Shown here: in pieces, positions 1-5,080 of the stretch
Layout: every line of letters begins with the position of its first letter
Position numbering within the stretch: position 1 is the first letter of the stretch
Source: Clostridiales bacterium
Lineage (GTDB): Bacteria; Bacillota; Clostridia; Lachnospirales; Lachnospiraceae
Direction of reading: 5' to 3'
Assembly: GCA_012512995.1 (NCBI GenBank)
Contig: JAAZDA010000312.1
Location: 1-5,080, forward strand
DNA length: 5,080 nucleotides
Notes under the pieces: generated by a model
Databases searched by the model: none
The model's input: the letters and a program-made list of their open reading frames with translations, nothing else
What the model was told of the DNA's origin: nothing
Position numbers and translations under genes: made by a program

Positions 1-165
1 GGCCGCGACCGCCAGTATCACCATAAGAAGCTTGGGATCGCTCCATCCGTAGAAAATGCAGCTCAGCGCCAGCCGCGCCAGATATCGTCTACTTCGCGGA
101 ATGAGGTGCACAGCTGCCAATGCTATGGGAAAAAATATGAAGAATTTCGGATCGGTAAAACTCAT
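1..165 (-). CDS. MBOAT-family membrane O-acyltransferase, N-terminal 55 residues (partial)
   Basis: Reading the minus strand from the ATG at 165 gives 55 codons without a stop, running off the left edge. The start MSFTDPKFFIFFPIALAA, then the basic stretch IPRSRRYLAR, then CIFYGWSDPKLLMVILAVAA matches the usual N-terminus of AlgI-type MBOAT proteins: a short 'F.s..F..FfPi' opening, a first hydrophobic helix, a basic turn, an aromatic '.FYg.w.pk.L' motif and a second helix. Family members sit in the membrane and transfer acyl groups, usually acetyl, to extracellular polysaccharides or teichoic acids. The catalytic histidine lies far downstream, outside the window. An in-frame TGA at 181-183 limits the start to the TTG at 178-180 or the ATG at 163-165. 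I chose the ATG, although its ribosome site (GGGG at 175-178) is weak. The gene lies 22 nt behind the small membrane protein and is probably co-transcribed with it. The substrate cannot be told from this fragment. Confidence 0.72.
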   Translation of the reverse strand, partial: MSFTDPKFFIFFPIALAAVHLIPRSRRYLARLALSCIFYGWSDPKLLMVILAVAA

Positions 166-187
166 TAAGCCATACCCCAATCAATCG

Positions 188-403
188 TCATTGTCTTGTT
201 ATCAGCCTTACGATCAAATATATCAGACCTGCCGGAATCAGTGTCACGTAAAGTATACACGTTCCGCAGCCGCCGGAATTATTGTTTCCACCGCCTGACC
301 CGCCATTACTGCCCTTCTCTTCTTCCTCTTCCAGGATGCCCATAGTCGTGGCATCGTCAAATCCATCAACTTTGCCGTCACCGTCCCAATCAACACCAAA
401 CAT
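188..403 (-). CDS. Small single-pass membrane protein with one dockerin/EF-hand-like calcium loop
   Basis: This is a 71-residue protein whose ATG (401-403) is preceded by a strong GGAGG five bases upstream. That site favours this start over the TTG at 413-415. Residues 5-16 (DWDGDGKVDGFD) fit the DxDxDGxxDxxD calcium loop seen in dockerin half-repeats and EF-hands, with D5, D7, D9, D13 and D16 as putative ligands and a hydrophobic V12. Next come an acidic run of five glutamates (25-29), a flexible Gly/Ser/Asn linker (31-45), a CGTC pair (C46, C49) and a hydrophobic segment at about 50-67, ending in RLITRQ. There is no signal peptide, so the single C-terminal helix probably anchors it; basic residues at the C-terminal end make orientation ambiguous. 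Only half a dockerin is present, so cohesin binding is not expected. It lies just upstream of the MBOAT gene and may be a partner of it, but that is inference from position. Function is unknown. Confidence 0.7.
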   Translation of the reverse strand: MFGVDWDGDGKVDGFDDATTMGILEEEEEKGSNGGSGGGNNNSGGCGTCILYVTLIPAGLIYLIVRLITRQ

Positions 404-467
404 ATTTTCCTCCAAGCCTGAGCGTCAGTGTGCAATGCGACCGTATTTTGTCGCAGCGATTACATAA

Positions 468-473
468 AGTATA
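468..473 (-). promoter_or_regulatory. Possible -10 element for the small-protein/MBOAT transcript
   Basis: On the minus strand this reads TATACT, five of six matches to the sigma-70 -10 consensus, about 65 nt upstream of the ATG at 403. No good -35 is visible: the hexamer at a 17-bp spacing reads TGACTG, and at 19 bp ATGACT. This is a candidate only, judged by position and hexamer match. Confidence 0.3.
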
Positions 474-530
474 GCTCATGCAAACCTGACCAGTCATCAC
501 TAAAATCATAATGCGTAATAATAGTTGCTG

Positions 531-752
531 TTCGCGGGTAAGCCCACGCCAGCTGCGGTTGCCAGACGCGCTTCTTTACCCGCGAATTCGACGGCCTGCC
601 CTGTTTCGCGGGTAAGCAAGTTAAGGAGCGTCTTGCCAGACTTGTTCTCTTACCCGCGAATTCGACGGTCTGCCCCGTTTCGCGGGTAAACCCGCAGAAG
701 CCTCACTTGCCAGACGCGCTTCTTCACCCGCGATTTCAACGGTCTGCCCCGT
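531..752. repeat. Three-unit 74-bp tandem repeat array with long inverted arms
   Basis: Three units (531-604, 605-678, 679-752) align without a single gap. Each starts with the invariant TTCGCGGGTAA and contains the invariant TTGCCAGAC at unit positions 29-37, then ACCCGCGA near positions 48-55, and ends with ACGGYCTGCCCYGT. The left arm is the reverse complement of the right arm TTACCCGCGAA. The match is 11 of 11 in unit 1 (531-541 with 576-586) and 12 of 12 in unit 2 (605-616 with 649-660); unit 3 has degraded positions (A688 opposite C725, T679 opposite T734). Unit positions 14-28 differ almost completely between copies, while their length is constant. The array is confined to the divergent intergenic region and lies about 180 bp upstream of pseF. 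It could be a protein-binding array, a structured RNA or a REP-like element. I do not recognise a named family. Confidence 0.9.
576..689. repeat. Alternative inverted pairings across repeat-unit boundaries
   Basis: The right arm of unit 1 (576-586) is a perfect 11-bp inverted match to the left arm of unit 2 (605-615), and the right arm of unit 2 (650-660) matches the left arm of unit 3 (679-689). The intervening loops are only 18 nt, against 33-34 nt for pairing within a unit. In single-stranded form the array could therefore fold in two mutually exclusive ways. The 40-bp palindromic core straddling each boundary may be the true element, with the 34-nt segments acting as spacers. Confidence 0.6.
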
Positions 753-830
753 CAGCTGTGAACAGTAACAAAAATAAGACCTGGCGCTCCGAAATCCTAA
801 AGACGTGGTGCGATAATCCGCAGAATCTAC

Positions 831-836
831 TATAAT
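831..836 (+). promoter_or_regulatory. Probable -10 box of the pse operon promoter
   Basis: A perfect TATAAT lies about 97 bases upstream of the pseF ATG, which would give a leader of roughly 90 nt. The hexamer 17 bp upstream (808-813, GTGCGA) matches the -35 consensus at only three positions, and there is no TG extension. The promoter may therefore depend on an activator or a different -35 recognition. The repeat array ends about 80 bp upstream, close enough to take part in control. Confidence 0.45.
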
Positions 837-866
837 ATGATATCAGGGTCTCAAAAGCATTCTGTG

Positions 867-882
867 GTTCTGCTTGCAGAAC
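867..882 (+). promoter_or_regulatory. Perfect 6-bp hairpin in the pseF leader
   Basis: GTTCTG (867-872), a CTTG loop and CAGAAC (877-882) form a perfect six-base-pair stem with a four-base loop in the presumed pseF 5' leader. No clean U-run follows directly (AAACAAAATTTT), so it is not a convincing terminator. It could affect mRNA stability or processing, or it could be chance. Confidence 0.35.
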
Positions 883-933
883 AAACAAAATTTTCTGGTG
901 ACCCACCCACTAACACCAACGAGGCTCACCTAC

Positions 934-1614
934 ATGCATAATCTTGCAATAATCACGGCGCGCGGCGGCAGCAAACGCATACCGCGCAAGAATATAAAAG
1001 AGTTCTGCGGAAAGCCCATACTCACATACTCGATCGAAGCGGCTCTTAAATCCGGAGTCTTCGATGAAGTGATGGTCTCGACCGACGACAGCGAAATTGC
1101 CAGGATTGCCATTGCAAGCGGGGCCGCCGTTCCGTTCATGCGGTCAGAGGCGACCTCCAATGATTATGCGTCGACCGATGATGTTATCGCTGAAGTCCTT
1201 GATATGTACAAAGCAGCAGGCAAAACATTTGATAGCTTCTGCTGCATTTACCCGACCGCTCCGTTCATCACGCCGGACCGGCTGGCGGGCGCAATGACGC
1301 TTCTCGGAGAGCATGAATCAGTCATGCCGGTCGTGGCATATTCTTATCCGCCGCAGCGCTCGGTCGTCATAAGGGATGGGCTCATCGTCCGCCGTTTCCC
1401 TGAATATCTGAATTCCAGGTCACAGGATCTTGAAAAGTTCTATCATGACTGCGGCCAGTTCTACGCCTGCCGGGCCGATGCTTTCAGGCGCGGAGGGACG
1501 ACCGATGTCGACGATCTCGCGCCTCTCGTCCTTGATGATGCTGAGGTCCAGGACATCGACACACTTGAAGATTGGGCGATTGCAGAAGAGAAATTTAAAC
1601 GCTTGCACTGTTGA
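934..1614 (+). CDS. pseF: Pseudaminic acid cytidylyltransferase (CMP-pseudaminic acid synthetase)
   Basis: This cytoplasmic enzyme couples pseudaminic acid to CMP using CTP and Mg2+, giving the activated donor used by glycosyltransferases. The 226 residues fit the family (about 230). The N-terminal nucleotide-binding signature ARGGSKRIPRKN spans residues 9-20. Next come KPILTYSIEAAL (27-38), VSTDD (48-52), MRSEATSND (69-77), CCIYPTAPF (103-111), the PseF-type FSYP-like block AYSYPPQR (135-142), YHDCGQFY (170-177) and the acidic QDIDT (206-210), where D207 and D209 are the likely metal ligands. The YPTAPF and YHDCGQFY blocks point to PseF rather than NeuA. The ATG at 934 is preceded by GAGG (921-924) at nine bases; a longer frame from a TTG at 874 would add 20 residues outside the conserved fold, so I rejected it. 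It is the first gene of the apparent operon, 66 nt ahead of the decarboxylase. Confidence 0.93.
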   Translation: MHNLAIITARGGSKRIPRKNIKEFCGKPILTYSIEAALKSGVFDEVMVSTDDSEIARIAIASGAAVPFMRSEATSNDYASTDDVIAEVLDMYKAAGKTFDSFCCIYPTAPFITPDRLAGAMTLLGEHESVMPVVAYSYPPQRSVVIRDGLIVRRFPEYLNSRSQDLEKFYHDCGQFYACRADAFRRGGTTDVDDLAPLVLDDAEVQDIDTLEDWAIAEEKFKRLHC

Positions 1615-1624
1615 TACATCAACA
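1609..1624. promoter_or_regulatory. 7-bp palindrome spanning the pseF stop codon
   Basis: TGTTGAT-AC-ATCAACA is a perfect 7-bp inverted repeat with a two-base centre that covers the pseF TGA (1612-1614). The loop is too tight for the full stem to form in RNA, and no U-run follows, so it is not a terminator. It could be an operator-like site or chance. Confidence 0.25.
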
Positions 1625-1680
1625 CATATAAGCATCATCACCTCAAATTGTGTTTTTTCCACGAAAGGACATCTCATCAA

Positions 1681-2952
1681 ATGTCTGATAAAAACGAAGC
1701 AGAACATACACTCCAGAATAAGGCTCCCTTTGACAACGGAATAATTCCAGGCAAGGCCACACCCTATTATGCGATCGACGAGCGCATCCTCGATGAGGAC
1801 TGCGACACACTTCGTTCCGCGCTCGAAGACAACTGGAACAACTACATACTCTCATATTCCGTCAAAACAAATTCACTGCCCTGGCTTCTCTCACACCTCA
1901 GAGCTGAAGGCTTCCGCGCGGAGATCGTCTCCGACCTCGAATATGACATCGCGCGCCGCGTGGGTTTTGACGAAAACAAAATGATATACAACGGTCCCAT
2001 AAAGGACATGACTGTATTTGACAGTATTCTCGCCGCCGGAGGAATGGCAAATATCGATTCTCTTGAGGAAATTGAACACCTCGAAGCGACTTCCAGATGC
2101 CTGTGGCAGCAGAATGCGGGCAGCTTCGTCCGCCGTGTGGGAATTCGCGTTAACTGTGACATGCACAGACTCGTCCCCGAAGAAACAAGTACCGACGAGG
2201 ACAGCAGCCGCTTTGGTTTCTTCCTTGAAAACGGCGAACTCGGCAAAGCTATCGCAAGACTCAGGGCTCTCCCTGATGTGAAGATTTCCGGCCTTCATCT
2301 TCACTGCACGACAAAGAACCGCTCTGTTGAAGGCTTCCGCGCCATAGCAGGACTCGCCTGCGAAATAGCTGACAGCTATGATCTTGATCCTGAGTATATT
2401 GATATCGGAGGAGGCTTCTGGGGCGGCGTAAAAGATAAGCCCGGATACAAAGATTACATTCCGGCAATTGCAGAAGTACTGGCGCGCAAATTTGATCCCA
2501 CACGCTGCGCACTTGCTGTGGAACCGGGTGTGTCACTGATCTCACGGTGCTCTTGTTTTGCCTCGAGAGTTGTCAGCATAAATCATGTCCGTGATTATGT
2601 TTATGTCATAACAGACGGCAGCAGGCTCAACCTCAACCCGCAGATCACAAGGCGCCATTACCCACATCACAATATTCTGGTCGGCCGCGTTGCGCGCAGG
2701 GCACTGCCAAGTCAGTGGGTCTGCGGTTTCACCTGCATGGAATATGACAGACTTTTTGAGGAGAAGGATAGTCCTGAGTTCATGGCCGGCGACTATATAA
2801 TATATGACCTCGCCGGCGGCTACACCTTAAGCCTCAACCCTACTTTCATAAGATCGCTTCCCGCGGTCTACATAAAAAGGACTGACGGAACTGTTTTCAC
2901 TGCGAGAGATCCGTGGGGCACCGAAGAAGCAATAGCCGGAAATCACTGGTAA
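1681..2952 (+). CDS. Fold-III PLP-dependent decarboxylase (LysA/ODC superfamily) in the pse operon
   Basis: The 423-residue protein has the layout of diaminopimelate/ornithine-type decarboxylases: an alanine-racemase-like PLP barrel followed by a beta domain. Visible landmarks are YSVKTNS with the presumed PLP lysine K62, AEIVSDLEYDIA (80-91), IYNGPIK (102-108), SRFGF (176-180), the GLHLHCTTKN block with H208, DIGGGFWGG (241-249) for the PLP phosphate, EPG (281-283), CMEYD (352-356) supplying the catalytic cysteine C352 to the partner subunit, and DLAGGY (376-381) with Y381. Length and motif order are complete, so it looks active. Two details depart from LysA: EPGV replaces the usual EPGR, removing an arginine that helps hold the substrate carboxylate, and CMEYD replaces CESGD. 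It is therefore unlikely to be a plain diaminopimelate decarboxylase. The ATG at 1681 follows AAAGGA (1664-1669); a TTG at 1648 would lie before that site. It sits between pseF and pseI, so a role in sugar modification is inferred. Substrate unknown. Confidence 0.85.
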   Translation: MSDKNEAEHTLQNKAPFDNGIIPGKATPYYAIDERILDEDCDTLRSALEDNWNNYILSYSVKTNSLPWLLSHLRAEGFRAEIVSDLEYDIARRVGFDENKMIYNGPIKDMTVFDSILAAGGMANIDSLEEIEHLEATSRCLWQQNAGSFVRRVGIRVNCDMHRLVPEETSTDEDSSRFGFFLENGELGKAIARLRALPDVKISGLHLHCTTKNRSVEGFRAIAGLACEIADSYDLDPEYIDIGGGFWGGVKDKPGYKDYIPAIAEVLARKFDPTRCALAVEPGVSLISRCSCFASRVVSINHVRDYVYVITDGSRLNLNPQITRRHYPHHNILVGRVARRALPSQWVCGFTCMEYDRLFEEKDSPEFMAGDYIIYDLAGGYTLSLNPTFIRSLPAVYIKRTDGTVFTARDPWGTEEAIAGNHW

Positions 2953-2967
2953 CAGAGAGAAAGACCT

Positions 2968-2980
2968 GATCCTTCGGATC
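2968..2980 (+). promoter_or_regulatory. Short inverted repeat between the decarboxylase gene and pseI
   Basis: GATCC-TTC-GGATC forms a perfect 5-bp stem with a three-base loop in the 59-nt gap before pseI. There is no trailing U-run, so termination is unlikely. It may be a weak processing or stability element, or chance. Confidence 0.25.
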
Positions 2981-3011
2981 CGCAAAATACGCTCCGTCAT
3001 GAAAGGCAAAT

Positions 3012-4064
3012 ATGAGAAAAGAAATCAAAATAGCAGACCGTCCGGTCGGCGGTGACAATCCTGTATACGTAGTCGCTGAGATGTCCGCGAATCACCTGCA
3101 GAGCTACGACCGCGCCGTTGAAATCATTCACGCTGCGGCGGAAGCCGGGGCTGACGCGATAAAACTACAGACCTACACCGCAGACACTATCACGATCGAC
3201 AGTGACGAGCCCTGTTTTCGCATAACCGGCGGCACTATCTGGGATGGCACCACGCTCTACAAACTTTACAGGGAAGCATACACTCCCTGGGAGTGGCAGC
3301 CGGATCTTTGCGCCGAGGCGTCAAAACTTGGTCTTGCGTGTTTCTCGTCGCCTTTTGATCCCACAGCTGTTGCCTTCATGGAAGAAATGAAGATGCCCGC
3401 ATATAAGATCGCGTCATATGAGATTACAGACATCCCTCTCATCCGCCTCGTCGCTTCAAAGGAAAAACCTGTGATACTGGCGACCGGAGTTGCGACTGAG
3501 GGGGACATAAAACTCGCAATCGATGCCTGCCTCAGAGAGGGAAACGACCAGATAATCCTCCTCAAATGTGTCAGCGCATACCCGACTCCTTATGAGGACA
3601 TGAACCTTCGAATGATCCCGACCCTGCAAAACAAATTCGGCGTTGTAACCGGTCTCTCCGATCATTCCGCAGGGTCGGCCGCCTCAGTTGCTGCAGTGGC
3701 GCTCGGCGCCCGCATGATAGAGAAGCACCTGACATTGAAACGCTCCGACGGAGGTCCTGACGGCGCTTTCTCAATGGAACCAGAAGAATTTGCACGCATG
3801 GTCACAGATATCCGCATTGCCGAGAAAGCACTTGGCAAAAGCGAGTACAGTCTCACCCCGCAGCAGGAACGTGAACGCAGCGGTGCAAGATCCCTTTTTG
3901 TCGTAAAAGATGTCAAAAAGGGAGAGGAACTCACTCCTTTGAATGTGCGTTCCATACGCCCCGGTGACGGCCTTCCCCCAATAGACGAGCCCCTTGTATA
4001 CGGAAGCCATGCAAAACATGATCTAAAGCGCGGCACTCCGCTGAAGAAGGAAGATTTCCTATGA
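3012..4064 (+). CDS. pseI: Pseudaminic acid synthase
   Basis: PseI condenses phosphoenolpyruvate with 2,4-diacetamido-2,4,6-trideoxy-L-altrose to give pseudaminic acid in the cytoplasm. The 350 residues are full length for the NeuB/PseI/LegI family: a TIM barrel (about 1-285) followed by an antifreeze-like SAF domain (about 293-350). Barrel landmarks are AEMSANH (22-28, E23), KLQTYT (51-56), SSPFD (112-116), YKIASYE (131-137), LATG (156-159), LLKCVSAYPTP (183-193), GLSDHS (214-219) and EKHLTL (237-242). H218 and H239 correspond to the metal ligands of NeuB. GGPDGAFS (247-254) is typical, and R316 in IRPGDGL is the SAF arginine that reaches the partner's active site. The LYKLYREAYTPWEWQP block (82-97) is characteristic of PseI rather than NeuB or LegI. 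GAAAGG (3001-3006) sits five bases before the ATG. The last codons overlap pseG by ATGA, implying translational coupling. Confidence 0.95.
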   Translation: MRKEIKIADRPVGGDNPVYVVAEMSANHLQSYDRAVEIIHAAAEAGADAIKLQTYTADTITIDSDEPCFRITGGTIWDGTTLYKLYREAYTPWEWQPDLCAEASKLGLACFSSPFDPTAVAFMEEMKMPAYKIASYEITDIPLIRLVASKEKPVILATGVATEGDIKLAIDACLREGNDQIILLKCVSAYPTPYEDMNLRMIPTLQNKFGVVTGLSDHSAGSAASVAAVALGARMIEKHLTLKRSDGGPDGAFSMEPEEFARMVTDIRIAEKALGKSEYSLTPQQERERSGARSLFVVKDVKKGEELTPLNVRSIRPGDGLPPIDEPLVYGSHAKHDLKRGTPLKKEDFL

Positions 4065-5080
4065 ATCCAAAAGTTATCATCCGCACCGACGGCAATCCTG
4101 AAATTGCCACAGGACACATCGCAAGATGCTGCACTATTGCGGAAGAACTGAATAAGAAAGGTGCCGACGTTTGTTTTGTCGTATCTGACAATGACAGTGC
4201 GGCACTTATCTGCAGGTTTGCGCCTTCTTATCCGGTAAGGATCGCAGGCGTTTCTTATCGTCATCCCGAAGAAGAGCTTTCCGCCGGTGAGGAAACATTC
4301 GAATCATTTTATAAAGCCGCAGACATGATACTTGTTGACAGTTATTTTGCGACAACAGACTGGATCGCGGCACTGCGCCGCATTTCAAAGGTCACCATTA
4401 TTGATGATCTTATGCGCGATGACTTTCCAGTGGATCTAGTGATCAACTACGATATTGATCCGCAGATTTCTTTCTACAGACATGCGGGGTGCATTCTTTC
4501 CGGCGCATCCTACGCGCCTCTCCGCCCACAGTTCGCTGTAGCCGCAGAAAGCTGCAAAGTCAGAAATGAAGTGCGGAACATTCTGATAACGACCGGAGGC
4601 ACCGATCCATACAATGTCGCGGGGAGACTTGTTTTGTCGCTTCGCAGTTCGGTCAGTGCTTTCAAAAACAAAGCTGACCAGGTCGGCCCGGCATGTCAGG
4701 CTGAATTATCTGAACTGACAATACATATTGTTGCCGGTCCTCTTAATTCTCATGTCGGAGAACTGAAAACTCTTGCTGAGAACAGTGGCTCTGCTGCTGA
4801 CAATACAGACGGGTCCCACCAATGTGCTGTTCATGTCGCACTTCACACTGATGTGACCGACATGGCATCACTAATGGCATCCTGTGATATTGCTGTAACA
4901 GCAGGCGGCACGACTCTCTATGAACTCTGTGCTGTCGGTGTTCCGACTCTTACGTTCAGCATGGCCGATAATCAGCTTTCTGACACATATGCCTTCAATG
5001 AAGCCGGCGCTGCCATGTACTGCGGCGATATGCGGCCGGCATCTGGCAATCCGGGTATAACAACAGGAAGCGATGATGAA
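4061..5080 (+). CDS. pseG: UDP-2,4-diacetamido-2,4,6-trideoxy-L-altropyranose hydrolase (partial, open at right edge)
   Basis: PseG removes UDP from UDP-2,4-diacetamido-2,4,6-trideoxy-beta-L-altropyranose, supplying the free sugar used by PseI. I read 340 codons with no stop to the window edge. The GT-B-like fold starts with VIIRTDGNPEIATGHIARC: H19 in GHIAR matches the catalytic histidine described for Campylobacter PseG. Next come LVDSY (91-95), IDDL (114-117), LSGASYAPLRPQF (146-158), TTGGTDP (177-183) at the second domain, HIVAGPLNSH (222-231), the nucleotide-binding AGGTTLYELCAVGVPTL (281-297) and ADNQ (302-305). The ATG lies inside the pseI stop overlap (4061-4064) with AAGGA nine bases upstream. 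It is already longer than the roughly 270-residue Campylobacter enzyme: polar, low-conservation insertions occur at about 195-218, 241-255 and 325-340. The expected last helices are still missing, so the gene continues. A C-terminal fusion, for example to an acetyltransferase, cannot be excluded. Confidence 0.92.
   Translation, partial: MNPKVIIRTDGNPEIATGHIARCCTIAEELNKKGADVCFVVSDNDSAALICRFAPSYPVRIAGVSYRHPEEELSAGEETFESFYKAADMILVDSYFATTDWIAALRRISKVTIIDDLMRDDFPVDLVINYDIDPQISFYRHAGCILSGASYAPLRPQFAVAAESCKVRNEVRNILITTGGTDPYNVAGRLVLSLRSSVSAFKNKADQVGPACQAELSELTIHIVAGPLNSHVGELKTLAENSGSAADNTDGSHQCAVHVALHTDVTDMASLMASCDIAVTAGGTTLYELCAVGVPTLTFSMADNQLSDTYAFNEAGAAMYCGDMRPASGNPGITTGSDDE

Larger units (their letters stand above)
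404..933. other. Gene-free divergent intergenic region
   Basis: These 530 bases separate the minus-strand small-protein/MBOAT genes from the plus-strand pse operon. I find no convincing coding frame here on either strand. The region holds a weak minus-strand promoter near 468-473, a three-unit 74-bp repeat array at 531-752, a perfect TATAAT at 831-836 and a short leader hairpin at 867-882. Positions 474-530 and 753-825 show nothing I can name. Confidence 0.75.

Noticed and set aside
56..298. 80-residue plus-strand frame
   Set aside because: It crosses two better-supported minus-strand genes (the MBOAT N-terminus and the calcium-loop protein), has no good ribosome site and resembles no known protein.
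531..752. CRISPR array
   Set aside because: The strict 74-bp period with only about 16 variable bases is too short for spacers. There are only three units, and no cas gene is visible.
531..752. Integron attC sites
   Set aside because: The inverted arms resemble folded recombination sites, but I see no RYYYAAC core sites, cassette genes or integrase, and the units follow each other directly.
874..933. N-terminal extension of PseF from a TTG codon
   Set aside because: The TTG lies in the loop of a hairpin, the added 20 residues precede the conserved NLAIITARGGS start, and the ATG at 934 has its own GAGG site.
1648..1680. N-terminal extension of the decarboxylase from a TTG codon
   Set aside because: The AAAGGA ribosome site at 1664-1669 lies inside the extension and serves the ATG at 1681.
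3012..4064. NeuB or LegI instead of PseI
   Set aside because: The LYKLYREAYTPWEWQP block and the neighbouring pseF and pseG fit the pseudaminic pathway better.
3662..4264. 200-residue minus-strand frame opposite pseI/pseG
   Set aside because: It is antisense to two strongly conserved genes, has unlike composition (Arg/Ser-rich) and shows no recognisable motifs; a shadow frame.

Overview
The window holds part of a cell-surface glycan locus from a bacterium. Clear Shine-Dalgarno sequences precede most genes, the base composition looks intermediate (judged by eye), and the left side carries a small acidic Ca-loop/transmembrane protein of a kind I associate with Clostridia. I therefore lean towards a Gram-positive, gut-type Clostridia, but the sequence does not settle taxonomy.

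Layout. Positions 1-403 are on the minus strand. A 71-residue protein with one dockerin/EF-hand-like calcium loop, a Gly/Ser/Asn linker, a CxxC and one membrane segment (188-403) is followed after 22 nt by the N-terminus of an MBOAT O-acyltransferase that leaves the left edge (1-165). Positions 404-933 have no gene. They contain the divergent control region and a striking array of three gap-free 74-bp tandem repeats (531-752). Each unit carries long inverted arms and a hypervariable 16-nt segment of fixed length. A perfect TATAAT and a small leader hairpin follow the array.

Positions 934-5080, on the plus strand, form a compact run of four genes: pseF (CMP-pseudaminic acid synthetase), a fold-III PLP-dependent decarboxylase of the diaminopimelate/ornithine decarboxylase superfamily, pseI (pseudaminic acid synthase) and pseG (UDP-sugar hydrolase, open at the right edge). 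Spacings are 66 nt, 59 nt and a 4-nt ATGA overlap, so co-transcription is likely.

How the genes work together. PseG releases 2,4-diacetamido-2,4,6-trideoxy-L-altrose from UDP, PseI condenses it with phosphoenolpyruvate to pseudaminic acid, and PseF activates the product with CTP for transfer to flagellin or a surface polymer. The earlier enzymes PseB, PseC and PseH are not in the window. The decarboxylase between pseF and pseI is not part of the canonical pathway and is the main candidate for something new: it may make an amine or amino-acid-derived decoration for this sugar. The MBOAT on the other side suggests that O-acylation of surface glycan is also encoded nearby.
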